Shown in pieces: positions 50,373 through 59,288 of a stretch of 64,000 bases of DNA. This DNA comes from Streptomyces sp. NWU339 (lineage in GTDB: Bacteria > Actinomycetota > Actinomycetes > Streptomycetales > Streptomycetaceae), in the NCBI RefSeq assembly GCF_003143855.1, contig NZ_QFRK01000010.1:140208-204207 (forward strand). Direction: 5' to 3'. Position 1 is the first letter of the stretch, and the number at the start of each line of letters is the position of its first letter. The translations under genes were made by a program, and so were the position numbers. The notes below the pieces were generated by a model. The model did not search any database. It saw nothing but the letters and a program-made list of their open reading frames with translations, and was not told the DNA's origin.

Positions 50373-52088
50373 ATGCGGCTGCGCGCACTGCTGGAGACCG
50401 ACACGCTGGGTCTCAGGCTGCTCGGCGGCGAGGACGAGCTGGACCGCACCGTGCACGGGGTGATGACCACCGACCTCAAGGACCCCAGCCGCTATCTCTC
50501 GGGCGGGGAACTGGTGCTCACGGGCCTGGCCTGGCGCCGGGACCCCGCCGACTCGGAGCCGTTCGTACGGCGCATGGTGCGGGCGGGGATCGCCGCCCTG
50601 GCGGCCGGTGAGGCCGAGCTGGGCGACATCCCGGACGACCTGATCGCGGCCTGTGCGCGGCACCGGCTGCCGCTGTTCGCGGTGCACGAGTCGGTGGCCT
50701 TCGCGACCGTCACCGAGCACGTCGTGCGGAAGGTGTCCGGCGAGCGGGCCGGGGACCTCGCGGCCGTGGTGGACCGGCACCGGCGGATGATGACCTCGGG
50801 CCCGGCGGGCGGCGGCCCGGACGTGGTGCTCGATCTGCTCGGCACCGACCTGGACCTGCGGGCATGGGTGCTCTCGCCCACCGGGCGGCTGATCGCCGGT
50901 TCGAAGGCGGCGGGGCCGGGGCTGCCCGCGGGCGTGGGCGCACGGCTCGCGGCGGAGCAGTTGGCGGCCGCCCGCTCCGGCCGACCCGGACCGCACCGGG
51001 TGACGCTGGACGACCGGACCACGTACAGCCTCTTCCCGGTGCGCGGCGGCGGGCACTCCGCGCGGACCCCGCGGGACGGGCGGGACGCCCCCGGGGTCCA
51101 GGACGGCCCGGACGGCCGGGGGACGGTGCTGTCGGACTGGCTGCTGGCGGTCGAGGCGGACGCCGGGGACTGGGCCGAGGAACGGCTGGACCTGCTGTAC
51201 GGCGTCACCCAGCTGATCGCGGTCGAACGGGACCGCCGGGACGCGGCGCGCACGGTGCGCCGCCGGCTCGCGCACGAGGTGCTGGAGCTGGTGCAGGCGG
51301 GAGCCGCGCCGGCCGAGGTCGCGGCCCGGCTGCGGGTGGCGGCGCCGGTACTGCTGCCCGGATTCGGGGCCGCGCCGCACTGGCAGGTGGTCGTGGCCCG
51401 CGTCGACTGGGACGGCGGCGGGGTCGAGGGCGGTCCGGCGGCGCAGGCGCTGCTCGAGGAGATCCTGGTCGACCCGGCGTCGACGGGGCCCGAGCAGTCC
51501 GACCGGCTCGCGGTGACACACACCGGGGAGGAGGCGATCGCGCTCGTCCCGCTGCCGGCGGTGGCGGGCGAGCACGAGGGCTCCGCCGAGAGCGGGCTCC
51601 TCGCGGAGACCCTGCTGGAGTCCGTACGGGACCCGCTGACCGCCGGCCTGGACGGCGACGGGCGGCTCACGCTCGGGGTCAGCGCGGCCGTGCACTCGGC
51701 GGAGGGGCTGCGCGGGGCCCTGGAGGAGGCGCGGCACGCGCGGCGCGTGGCCGCGGCCCGTCCGGGCCGGGTCTGCGCGGCCGGCCACCACGAGCTGGCC
51801 TCGCACGTCCTGCTGCTGCCCTTCGTCCCCGACGACGTACGGCGGGCCTTCACCGCCCGTCTCCTGGACCCGCTGCGGGAGTACGACCGGCGCCACCGCG
51901 CCGAGTTGATCCCCACCCTGGAAGCCTTCCTGGACTGCGACGGCTCCTGGACCCGCTGCGCCTCCCGGCTGCATCTGCACGTCAACACCCTGCGGTACCG
52001 GGTGGGCCGCATCGAGCAGCTGACGGGCCGTGACCTGTCCCGCCTGGAGGACAAGCTGGACTTCTTCCTGGCGCTCCGCATGAGTTGA
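50373..52088 (+). CDS. pucR: PucR-family transcriptional regulator
   Basis: 571-aa regulator from ATG 50373; the ribosome-binding site is weak. The N-terminal PucR domain reads MRLRALLETDTLGLRLLGGE, VMTTDLKDPSRYLSGGELVL and LPLFAVHESVAFATVTEHVV. A middle region with a CdaR-like GGDEF-related fold ends in the C-terminal HTH_30: FLDCDGSWTRCASRLHLHVN then TLRYRVGRIEQLTGRDLSRL. PucR in Bacillus activates purine-degrading genes. Its position opposite the xdh operon makes that the main target here. The effector is not known. Confidence 0.93.
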   Translation: MRLRALLETDTLGLRLLGGEDELDRTVHGVMTTDLKDPSRYLSGGELVLTGLAWRRDPADSEPFVRRMVRAGIAALAAGEAELGDIPDDLIAACARHRLPLFAVHESVAFATVTEHVVRKVSGERAGDLAAVVDRHRRMMTSGPAGGGPDVVLDLLGTDLDLRAWVLSPTGRLIAGSKAAGPGLPAGVGARLAAEQLAAARSGRPGPHRVTLDDRTTYSLFPVRGGGHSARTPRDGRDAPGVQDGPDGRGTVLSDWLLAVEADAGDWAEERLDLLYGVTQLIAVERDRRDAARTVRRRLAHEVLELVQAGAAPAEVAARLRVAAPVLLPGFGAAPHWQVVVARVDWDGGGVEGGPAAQALLEEILVDPASTGPEQSDRLAVTHTGEEAIALVPLPAVAGEHEGSAESGLLAETLLESVRDPLTAGLDGDGRLTLGVSAAVHSAEGLRGALEEARHARRVAAARPGRVCAAGHHELASHVLLLPFVPDDVRRAFTARLLDPLREYDRRHRAELIPTLEAFLDCDGSWTRCASRLHLHVNTLRYRVGRIEQLTGRDLSRLEDKLDFFLALRMS

Positions 52089-52312
52089 GGGCGGACCGCC
52101 GACGGGGGCCGGGGCCGCCCGGGGCGGGGGTGGCGTGCGGTGGAGTCGTGCGCCGGTGGGGACTCGCGGGCGCCGTCGGGGAGTTGGCCGTTCGTGCCCG
52201 TTGATCCATGACTTTGTGAAATCCTTCACCCGCCCTCTTGGCCCGGCCCCGTTGTTCGTGCTGAGATGCGGCCACCACTCAACAGCTCGAAGGCGTGCTC
52301 GGGGAGGGCAAC

Positions 52313-53095
52313 GTGGCGCATACCGCCATGTCTGGTAACGGAACGACCGCTGGTGACGATCCTCTCCAGACCGCGGTATGGCGGCTGCGCTCACGCGCCT
52401 GTTGGGTCGACGCCGCCGCCCTGCTCACGCCGGTGACCCCGGCCACCGCGCTGCAGCGGGCGTCGCTCCTGGTGGAGCGGTGCCTGTACACCGAGGCGGG
52501 GTGGGAGGAGGCCGAGGACGCGCTGCGTACGGCCGAGGCGCTGGCCGACAGCGACGACGAGCGGGGCGCCGCCGCTTGTGAACGCGGGTACTTGGCCTAC
52601 GCCGCCACCCTGTTCGGCGTGCGGGACCGGGCCGACGAGGCACGGGCCGCGCTCGGACGCGCGGCGGCGCTGATCCCTCCGGGGGCCGCGGCGCGGGCGC
52701 TGCTGGACTTCCGGCGCGGGTTGATCGCCGAGAATCTGACCCGGTCCCCGCAGTCGGCGCGCGCCGCGTACCGCCGCGCCCACGCGGGCGCCACCGCGCA
52801 CGCCGATCCGCTGCTGCTCTCCGGCACCTGGCGCCACCTCGCCGGTCTCGCCCTGAGGGAGGGCGAGTTGGCGGAGGCACGGCACGGCTTCGCCGAATCA
52901 CTGCGGATCCGCGAGGAGCTGGGTTATCTGGTCGGCACGGCACCGGCCCTGGTCTCCCTCGCCGACACGGAGACCGACCCGGAGGCGTCCCGCCTGCGGG
53001 AGGAGGCCCGCCGCCTGTTGCGCCTGCTCGGCGGTGTCCCCACCTGGCTGTCCCGCCAACTGGCCCCGCCGGCGCCGGGAGCGGCCCCGGCGTAG
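52313..53095 (+). CDS. Tetratricopeptide-repeat-like protein
   Basis: 260-aa protein. I start at GTG 52313, with GGAGG 5 bases upstream; ATG 52328 is an in-frame alternative. The protein is almost entirely paired helices: LYTEAGWEEAEDALRTAEAL, RGYLAYAATLFGVRDRADEA, RAALGRAAALIPPGAAARAL and ELAEARHGFAESLRIREEL fit TPR-like repeats. There is no DNA-binding or enzyme domain. It is convergent with the GntR regulator. Role probably protein-protein interaction; partner unknown. Confidence 0.75.
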   Translation: MAHTAMSGNGTTAGDDPLQTAVWRLRSRACWVDAAALLTPVTPATALQRASLLVERCLYTEAGWEEAEDALRTAEALADSDDERGAAACERGYLAYAATLFGVRDRADEARAALGRAAALIPPGAAARALLDFRRGLIAENLTRSPQSARAAYRRAHAGATAHADPLLLSGTWRHLAGLALREGELAEARHGFAESLRIREELGYLVGTAPALVSLADTETDPEASRLREEARRLLRLLGGVPTWLSRQLAPPAPGAAPA

Positions 53096-53111
53096 TGGCG
53101 CCCCGACGTTC

Positions 53112-53975
53112 TCAGACCACCCCGGTGAAGTGGTCCTCCACCAGCAACCGCACCGCGTCCGGGTCACCTGCGATCAACGCATCCAGCAGGGCGGTGTGTT
53201 CGTGGGCGTCGGTCACCAGTCGCGCCGCCCCGCCCCGGGCGCCGGGGGCGGAGCCGATCAGGGGCCACTGGGCGCGGCGGTGCAGGTCCTCGGCGATCCG
53301 GAGCAACTGTTCGTTGCCGGCCAGGGCGAGCACCGCGCGGTGGAAGGCGCGGTCGGACTCGGCGTACGTGGCACGGCAGCCGGAGGAGGCGGCGCGGATG
53401 GTGGCCTCGGCGAGGGGGCGCAGTTCGGCCCAGCGTTCGGCGGGCACCGTACGGGACAGCCGCAGCACCACCGGGATCTCGATCAGCGCCCGGACCTCGG
53501 TCAGTTCGGCCAGTTCCCGGTCGTCCCGCTCCACGACCCGGAACCCCCGGTTCGGCACCACCTCGACCGCGCCCTCCAGGGTGAGTTGCTGCATGGCCTC
53601 GCGGACCGGTGTCGCGGAGACCCCGAACCGCTCGGCCAGCACCGGCGCGGAGTACACCGCGCCGGGCCGCAGATCACCCGTCACCAGGGCGGTGCGCAGC
53701 GCGGCGAGGATCTGCCCGCGCACGGAGGACCGCTGGACGGACCGTCGGGGCAGGGGCCGGGGAAGGGCCGGTTCGCTGTGCGTGTGCTCACCGCGCACGC
53801 CGTCGGCCTCGGCCCTGCCGGGTGCGGCGGCGCCGGTCCCCTCACCTCGCGGCCGGTTCCGTGGCCGGTCCGCGTCCTCCGCGCCGGGCTGGGCGGGCAC
53901 CCTGCCCCTGCCCGTGGCGCCCTGTCCGGTCCCCGTGTCGTCCACCCCGACAAAGCCCTTCGTGCCCTGCTTCAC
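53112..53975 (-). CDS. GntR-family transcriptional regulator, FadR subfamily
   Basis: 287-aa regulator from GTG 53975, preceded by GGAGGAGG. The first 75 residues are a Gly/Arg/Pro-rich tail (GQGATGRGRVPAQPGAEDAD) unusual for the family. The winged helix follows: VRGQILAALRTALVTGDLRP and APVLAERFGVSATPVREAMQ. The FCD effector domain (EVRALIEIPVVLRLSRTVPA; HRAVLALAGNEQLLRIAED; DAHEHTALLDALIAGD) has the metal-ligand His and Asp positions. The target is unknown. The adjacent divergent gene is the ferric reductase, but that has its own iron box. Confidence 0.9.
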   Translation of the reverse strand: MKQGTKGFVGVDDTGTGQGATGRGRVPAQPGAEDADRPRNRPRGEGTGAAAPGRAEADGVRGEHTHSEPALPRPLPRRSVQRSSVRGQILAALRTALVTGDLRPGAVYSAPVLAERFGVSATPVREAMQQLTLEGAVEVVPNRGFRVVERDDRELAELTEVRALIEIPVVLRLSRTVPAERWAELRPLAEATIRAASSGCRATYAESDRAFHRAVLALAGNEQLLRIAEDLHRRAQWPLIGSAPGARGGAARLVTDAHEHTALLDALIAGDPDAVRLLVEDHFTGVV

Positions 53976-54087
53976 CGGGTCCTCCTCCGGATGTATCGGT
54001 ACTTGGGGTCATTACGGCGGCTTGTCACTCGCTCGTCAAGCACCTTAAGGGCACCGGGCCCTCGGTTCACATCCCGGCGATCTTGGG

Positions 54088-54106
54088 TAAGGTGAGGCTT
54101 ACCTTT
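54088..54106 (+). promoter_or_regulatory. DmdR/IdeR-type iron box
   Basis: TAAGGTGAGGCTTACCTTT matches the actinobacterial iron box (TTAGGTTAGGCTAACCTAA) at 14 of 19 positions. It lies 58 bases before the FhuF-like gene start and should repress it when iron is plentiful. It is the only such box I found in the window. Confidence 0.8.
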
Positions 54107-54164
54107 ATTGGCCCGGTGTCAGCCGGCATCGGTCCGGCTCGACGAGACGTGAAGGGGTGGTCCC

Positions 54165-55019
54165 ATGGCAGTGCCCGGTTCGGCCGTCGCGGACGCGTAC
54201 GCCCGCCTGGCAGAGGTCTTCCCGGCACTCGCCGTCACGGAACTCGCCGCCGGCGAGGAGACTCCCCGGGGCGGCGCCTGGGTCGCCGCCGACGCCCTCG
54301 CCGAAGGGGACGGCGGGAGCGCGCTGGACGCCTTCCTGTCCTGGGACGAGAGCCAGATACTGCGGGACTACGGGCAGCGGGCCCGCCCGGACGTGGTCGC
54401 CAGTTTCGGCCTGCACCGCTACGCCTGGCCCGCCTGCCTGCTGATCACCGTGCCGTGGTTCCTGCACCGCCGCGTGCCGCGCTACCCCGTGACGCACGTC
54501 TCCTTCGACCGCACCGCCGCCGGGCTCGCCGTGGGCCGCATGGCCGTACGGCCGGACACCTTCGCCTGCCTTCCCGGCGACCCGGCGGCCTCGCTGCCCG
54601 GCGCCCGCGTGGTTCCGCACGAGGAGGCGCTGCGGGCCGAGGTGCGGACCGCAGTCGCCGAGCACCTCGAACCCGTCCTGACGGGCTTCGGCCCGCGGAT
54701 GCGGCGGCGCGGCCGTGCTCTGTGGGGCATGGCGACCGACGAGGTCGTGGAGAGCCTGCGGTACATCGGCCAGTTGCTCGGCGAGGAGGAGCGGGCCCTG
54801 CGGGAGCTGGAACTGCTGCTGCCCGGCGCGACCAAGCCGTACGTCGGCGCGGCGGGGTTCCGCCGGGCGACCGGGCCGGAGGGCGAACCGACGCACACCC
54901 GGGACCGGATCAGCTGCTGCATGTTCTACACCCTGCGCCCCGAGGACATCTGCGCCACCTGCCCGCGCACCTGCGGGGGCGCGAAGGCCGTCACCAGGCA
55001 GCTGGCAAGGGCGAGCTGA
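54165..55019 (+). CDS. FhuF-like ferric siderophore reductase (2Fe-2S)
   Basis: 284-aa cytoplasmic iron reductase from ATG 54165. The C-terminal cysteines RISCCMFYTL and DICATCPRTCGG make the C-C-x10-C-x2-C pattern of FhuF-type 2Fe-2S proteins, which release iron from imported siderophores. The N-terminal and middle helices (LDAFLSWDESQILRDYGQRA; RYAWPACLLITVPWFLHRRV) match the family. An iron box stands upstream, so it is derepressed under iron shortage. No siderophore permease is nearby. Confidence 0.88.
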   Translation: MAVPGSAVADAYARLAEVFPALAVTELAAGEETPRGGAWVAADALAEGDGGSALDAFLSWDESQILRDYGQRARPDVVASFGLHRYAWPACLLITVPWFLHRRVPRYPVTHVSFDRTAAGLAVGRMAVRPDTFACLPGDPAASLPGARVVPHEEALRAEVRTAVAEHLEPVLTGFGPRMRRRGRALWGMATDEVVESLRYIGQLLGEEERALRELELLLPGATKPYVGAAGFRRATGPEGEPTHTRDRISCCMFYTLRPEDICATCPRTCGGAKAVTRQLARAS

Positions 55020-55267
55020 CGCCGCGAAGGTCACAGGCGATTCACGATTCCCTCACTCGCCGCGGGAACTCTCCATCGAACCACTCGTACGGGTAGTCTC
55101 ATTCGAACCCGACTCTCACGACCCAAGCGTCAGTTCGAGCAGAACGACGCCCTGGGTGTCCCCTCGCGCTTCGATGGCCGCCACTTGCCCCGAAATCCCC
55201 TGAGGGACGGTGGGATTGGGCCACTATGGCGGGCGTTACGCCCTATCCCAATGCAAGGGACCCCTAG

Positions 55268-56311
55268 ATGAGACTGACCGATATATCGCTGAATTGGCTG
55301 CTTCCGGGCGCCGTGCTGCTCCTGGGCATGCTGGCGGCGGTGGCGGTGCTCGCGCGAGGCAAGCGCTCCTCGGTCAAGGACACGAGTGCGGACGACTCGT
55401 GGGAGCGCAGCGAGGAGCGCCGCAGGCGCAAGGAGGCCGTCTACGGCACCGTCTCCTACGTCCTGCTGTTCTGCTGTGCGGCGGTGGCGGCGGCGCTCTC
55501 CTTCCACGGCCTGGTCGGCTTCGGTGAGCAGAACCTCGGCCTGTCCGGCGGCTGGCAGTACCTCGTCCCCTTCGGTCTGGACGGCGCGGCGATGTTCTGC
55601 TCGGTGCTCGCCGTACGCGAGGCGAGCCACGGTGACGCGGCGCTCGGCTCCCGCATACTCGTGTGGACGTTCGCGTTCGCCGCGGCCTGGTTCAACTGGG
55701 TGCACGCCCCCCGGGGCCTCGGACACGCGGGCGCCCCGCACTTCTTCGCGGGTATGTCCCTGTCGGCGGCCGTGCTGTTCGACCGCGCGCTGAAGCAGAC
55801 CCGCCGGGCCGCCCTGCGCGAACAGGGCCTGGTGCCGCGCCCGTTGCCGCAGATCCGTATCGTCCGCTGGCTGCGGGCCCCCCGTGAGACGTACCGTGCC
55901 TGGTCGCTGATGCTCCTGGAGGGCGTGCGCAGCCTGGACGAGGCTGTCGAGGAGGTGCGCGAGGACCAGCGTCAGAAGGACGAGACGCGACGGCGCAGGC
56001 GCGAGCACGAGCGGGTGGAGCGGGCGCGGCTGAAGGCGATCAGCCGCGGCCACCGCGGTGTGCTGGGCCGGGGCGCCGGCCACCAGGTGGAGGCTCCGAC
56101 GGTGGAGCGGGCCGACGACATGGTCTCCGCGGAGCCCGTCATACCGGCGCCGGAGGCCCTGCCGATGCGCGCACGTCCCTCCCTCCAGCCGGTACGCCGC
56201 GGTTCCGACCCGGTGACCGTCGACCTCACCGCGGAGGACGACACCCAGGCACTGCCGCGCCTGGACTCCCTGGAGCGCAAGCTCAAGGACCTGGAGCAGC
56301 AGTTCGGCTGA
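55268..56311 (+). CDS. DUF2637 membrane protein
   Basis: 347-aa protein from ATG 55268. An N-terminal helix (LNWLLPGAVLLLGMLAAVAV) is followed by a charged loop, then the DUF2637 four-helix part: YVLLFCCAAVAAALSFHGLV, YLVPFGLDGAAMFCSVLAVR, ILVWTFAFAAAWFNWVHAP and FFAGMSLSAAVLFDRALK. The C-terminal 150 residues are cytoplasmic, with a basic coiled stretch (EDQRQKDETRRRRREHERVE). DUF2637 proteins are often found on actinobacterial conjugative plasmids near spread genes, but no other transfer genes are seen. Function unknown. It is convergent with the next gene, 14 bases apart. Confidence 0.85.
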   Translation: MRLTDISLNWLLPGAVLLLGMLAAVAVLARGKRSSVKDTSADDSWERSEERRRRKEAVYGTVSYVLLFCCAAVAAALSFHGLVGFGEQNLGLSGGWQYLVPFGLDGAAMFCSVLAVREASHGDAALGSRILVWTFAFAAAWFNWVHAPRGLGHAGAPHFFAGMSLSAAVLFDRALKQTRRAALREQGLVPRPLPQIRIVRWLRAPRETYRAWSLMLLEGVRSLDEAVEEVREDQRQKDETRRRRREHERVERARLKAISRGHRGVLGRGAGHQVEAPTVERADDMVSAEPVIPAPEALPMRARPSLQPVRRGSDPVTVDLTAEDDTQALPRLDSLERKLKDLEQQFG

Positions 56312-56325
56312 CGGGCGGCGGCGCG

Positions 56326-56775
56326 TCAGGCGGCGTCCGCGTCGAGTTCGAACCAGACCGCCTTGCCCACCGCGTGCGCCCTGATCCCCCACGCGTCGGC
56401 GAGGGACTCGACCAGCACCAGCCCCCGGCCGTGCGTACCGTCACCTGTGTCCGGTACCCGCGGCCGGGGCTCGTGGTCCACGAAGTCCCGTACCTCGACC
56501 CGTAGTCCACGGGGTCCGACGGTGGCGGTGAGGACCGCCGCCCGGTCGGTGTGGACCAGCGCGTTGGTGACGAGCTCGGTGGTGAGCAGCTCGGCCGTCT
56601 CCGACTGTCCGGGTCTGCCCCAGTGCCTGAGCAGTTGCCGCAGGTCGTGGCGGGACTCGGGCACCGCCCGCAGGTCCGCGCGTCCCAGTCGGCGTCTCAG
56701 CTGTGCCGCCGGGGCCCGCTCCCCGTCGCCGTCGGCCGTCTCCTCCACGGTCGTCACCCGGGTCGTCCCGGCCAT
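56326..56775 (-). CDS. ATP-binding regulator (anti-sigma/HATPase_c type)
   Basis: 149 aa from ATG 56775; a GGGGTGG stretch precedes it, and an in-frame ATG at 56808 is another possible start. The N-box SETAELLTTELVTNALVHTD and the later GDGTHGRGLVLVESLADAWG form the ATP pocket of the RsbW/SpoIIAB-like HATPase family. RVEVRDFVDHEPRPRV lies between. Such small proteins bind a sigma factor or an anti-anti-sigma partner in streptomycetes, which have many. No partner is encoded nearby. Confidence 0.88.
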   Translation of the reverse strand: MAGTTRVTTVEETADGDGERAPAAQLRRRLGRADLRAVPESRHDLRQLLRHWGRPGQSETAELLTTELVTNALVHTDRAAVLTATVGPRGLRVEVRDFVDHEPRPRVPDTGDGTHGRGLVLVESLADAWGIRAHAVGKAVWFELDADAA

Positions 56776-57017
56776 GCCGGGGCCACCCCCTCGTGCCTGC
56801 CTTCTCATGGCCCCCGCCCGCGTTCCGGTGTCGATTCCCCCTGCGGCTCGAACATGTCCATGGGAATCCATGCCCCATCACCCACGCGCCAAGTCATGTG
56901 GCATGGTCAAGGCCGGTTATTGGCCGAACTTCAACGGCCACACACGTGTGCGGGGTCGTCCTCCCGACCCCCGTGGCGAGAGGACGACCCCGGTCTTCAC
57001 GGTGGTCGTGGGCGCCG

Positions 57018-57638
57018 TCAGTACAGCTTGTCGACGGCCGTGGTCGTCGTCTTCTTGAAGGCGGCCACCGGGGCGTCGTCGAAGTCGCCCATCTGCCCCC
57101 AGCTCACGACGGTCACCGTCCTGCCGTCCCGTCCCACGGACAGCAGGTGGATGTCGGTGGCACCCCAGGAGGCGTTGGTGTGCAGACCGTGCACCTGCGC
57201 GCCCTCCTCGACCGGCAGCGAGCCGTAGTACCGGCCCTCGGCGTCGAGTTCCGGGTCGGTTCGCTCGATCCGGTCCGCGCAGGAACGGATCTTCTTGTTC
57301 AGCAGTGCGGCCAGTGCCTTGCCCTGGGCGGCCGAGCCGGTCACGACGGTGGCCTGCACGGCGCCCGTGTCCAGTTCGGTGTGGAAGACCCGGTGCCGGT
57401 AGCCGTGGGCCGGCACGCCCTCGCCCAGGCAGTAGGCGAGCTCCATCGGGAAGCCGTCGGTGACCGGTCCCGCGGTCCACTCGGACCACGCGTGCGGAGG
57501 CAGCTCGGAAGCCGCGAGGAACCTGGGTGAGGCGGCCTTGTTCTCCAGGGCCCCGGCCGGCCCGGTGAGTGCCGTGACGGCGGCGAGGGCGGCGAGGGTG
57601 AGTGCGGAGAGTGCGGCGGCGCGGGTGCGCGTGGGCAT
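57018..57638 (-). CDS. Secreted hypothetical protein opposite the membrane HTH protein
   Basis: 206 aa from ATG 57638. A Sec signal peptide (AAALSALTLAALAAVTALTG, PAGA cut) is followed by a soluble domain with FLAASELPPHAWSEWTAGPV, AYCLGEG and KKIRSCADRIERT (a likely disulphide) and TVVSWGQMGDFDDAPVAAFK near the end. The pattern is shared by many small actinobacterial exported proteins resembling the PknH extracellular domain; I cannot assign a function. It is divergent from the HTH membrane protein across 284 bp. Confidence 0.8.
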   Translation of the reverse strand: MPTRTRAAALSALTLAALAAVTALTGPAGALENKAASPRFLAASELPPHAWSEWTAGPVTDGFPMELAYCLGEGVPAHGYRHRVFHTELDTGAVQATVVTGSAAQGKALAALLNKKIRSCADRIERTDPELDAEGRYYGSLPVEEGAQVHGLHTNASWGATDIHLLSVGRDGRTVTVVSWGQMGDFDDAPVAAFKKTTTTAVDKLY

Positions 57639-57922
57639 GGGTGTCCCCCGTGAGGAGTGCGTGGTGGGATGCGGTACGGCGTGTTGCGGCCGTGTCGGCC
57701 GGCCGTTGGTCCGGCCGTCGTGCACCGCGGCCACCGTCATGGGCGCGGTGGTCCGTCCGGTGGTCGTCGGGACGACACCCAGAGCATCGGCCGTCCCGGG
57801 AGGCCGGCGCAAGCGTCGGCGCCCGGTCCCTGGGGATGGAACCATCCCAGCCCGTCTGACGTGCAGGTACATGGGGTGCCTGGGATGCCGTTCCGTGCCC
57901 GGTTCGGCCCAACGAGTACGAG

Positions 57923-59281
57923 GTGACGGTGTCGGCACAGGACGATGTGGCGCGGTTCGCGGCGCTGCTGCGGGAACTGAAGGAGCGTACGGACCGCAGC
58001 TACGGCTCGCTGGCCCGCCGCCTCGGCATGAACACCTCGACTCTGCACCGCTACTGCGCCGGAGAGGCGGTGCCCCTCGACTTCGCGCCCGTGGAGCGTT
58101 TCGCCGCCCTGTGCGGGGCGTCGGGCGGGGAACGCCTGGAACTCCACCGCCGCTGGCTCCTGGCGGTCGCGGCACGACAACGGCCTCGGGCGGCGGAGGC
58201 GGAGGCGCCCGGCGGTGACGGTGACGCTGCCGTCGCCGGTACTGGCACCGACACCGGCACCGAGCGTCCCGCCCCGGACGCCGGCACCGTGAGCGGCCCT
58301 CGGCCCGCGCCCGCCCGCCCCCGGCCCTGGTACCGGCGCAAGCGCGTCGCGGGCACACTTGCCGTCGCCTGTGCGTCACTCGCCACGGTGGGAACACTGG
58401 CCGCGCTGCCGGACGGCCACCGCTCCTCCCCCGACGACGGCACCCGGGCCGCCACCGCGAACCCGGCACCGACCGCCTCCGCGGAACCCACGGCAGCGGA
58501 CCGCCCCGCCCCGTCGCCACCCGCGTCAGGTTCTCCTGGTTCCTCTGGTTCCTCCGTCTCGGGGCGCACCCCCGGCGCCCCCGGAGCGCGGGGCGAGCCG
58601 TCCGGCCCGGCCGCTCCCGGGGGCGCCGGGCGCACCCCCGAGAAGTCCGCCGCCCCCGCCGGGGCGCCCCTCGCCTGGACCGTCGACTCGCATGCCTGGG
58701 CGTTCGGCTGCGGCCACGACTACGTCATCGCCAAGCCGCCCGCCGAGGTGCCGCCGCCCCCGGCCCCGCAGGACGCCGGTACCTGGGCGGCGACGCAGAC
58801 GGCGGTGCACGGGGGCGAGACGATCGTGGAGCTGTCCGTGCAGGGGACGTCCGACACGGCCGTCGTCCTCACGGCGCTGCGGGTCCGGGTGACCGGCCGC
58901 ACCGACCCCGCCCCGGGGAACGCGTACGCCATGGACCAGGGCTGCGGCGGTGCCCTCACCCCGCGGTACTTCGACGTGGACCTGGACAAGGACCGGCCCG
59001 TCGCCCGCGCGGTCGCCGGGAACGACGCCGGTACGCCGATCCCGGCGGTCCGGATGCCCTACCGGGTCTCCGCGACGGACCCGGAGGTGCTGCAGGTCAC
59101 CGCCCGGACCGTGACCTGCGACTGCAGCTGGTACCTGGAACTGGACTGGTCCTTCACCGGCCGCTCCGGCACCGTGCGGATCGACGACCGGGGCCGTCCG
59201 TTCCGCACCAGCGGCATCGAGGGTCTGCCCCGCTACGAGTACGACACCGGCGCCCGCCGCTGGGCGCCCCGGATGGGCTGA
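57923..59281 (+). CDS. Membrane-anchored helix-turn-helix protein with an extracytoplasmic domain
   Basis: 452 aa from GTG 57923. Residues 8-70 are an XRE-like HTH (ALLRELKERTDRSYGSLARR; LGMNTSTLHRYCAGEAVPLD). A spacer leads to a basic stretch (RPWYRRKRVAGTLAVACASL) that starts the single membrane helix, ending about residue 160. A long Pro/Ser/Thr/Gly linker then projects out, followed by a beta-rich domain with DSHAWAFGCGHDYVIAKPPA and two further Cys pairs (QGCGG; TVTCDCSWYLEL). This layout, cytoplasmic HTH and outside sensor, is seen in streptomycetes. Its target DNA or ligand is unknown. A GTG six bases downstream is an alternative start. Confidence 0.82.
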   Translation: MTVSAQDDVARFAALLRELKERTDRSYGSLARRLGMNTSTLHRYCAGEAVPLDFAPVERFAALCGASGGERLELHRRWLLAVAARQRPRAAEAEAPGGDGDAAVAGTGTDTGTERPAPDAGTVSGPRPAPARPRPWYRRKRVAGTLAVACASLATVGTLAALPDGHRSSPDDGTRAATANPAPTASAEPTAADRPAPSPPASGSPGSSGSSVSGRTPGAPGARGEPSGPAAPGGAGRTPEKSAAPAGAPLAWTVDSHAWAFGCGHDYVIAKPPAEVPPPPAPQDAGTWAATQTAVHGGETIVELSVQGTSDTAVVLTALRVRVTGRTDPAPGNAYAMDQGCGGALTPRYFDVDLDKDRPVARAVAGNDAGTPIPAVRMPYRVSATDPEVLQVTARTVTCDCSWYLELDWSFTGRSGTVRIDDRGRPFRTSGIEGLPRYEYDTGARRWAPRMG

Positions 59282-59288
59282 CCTCCCG

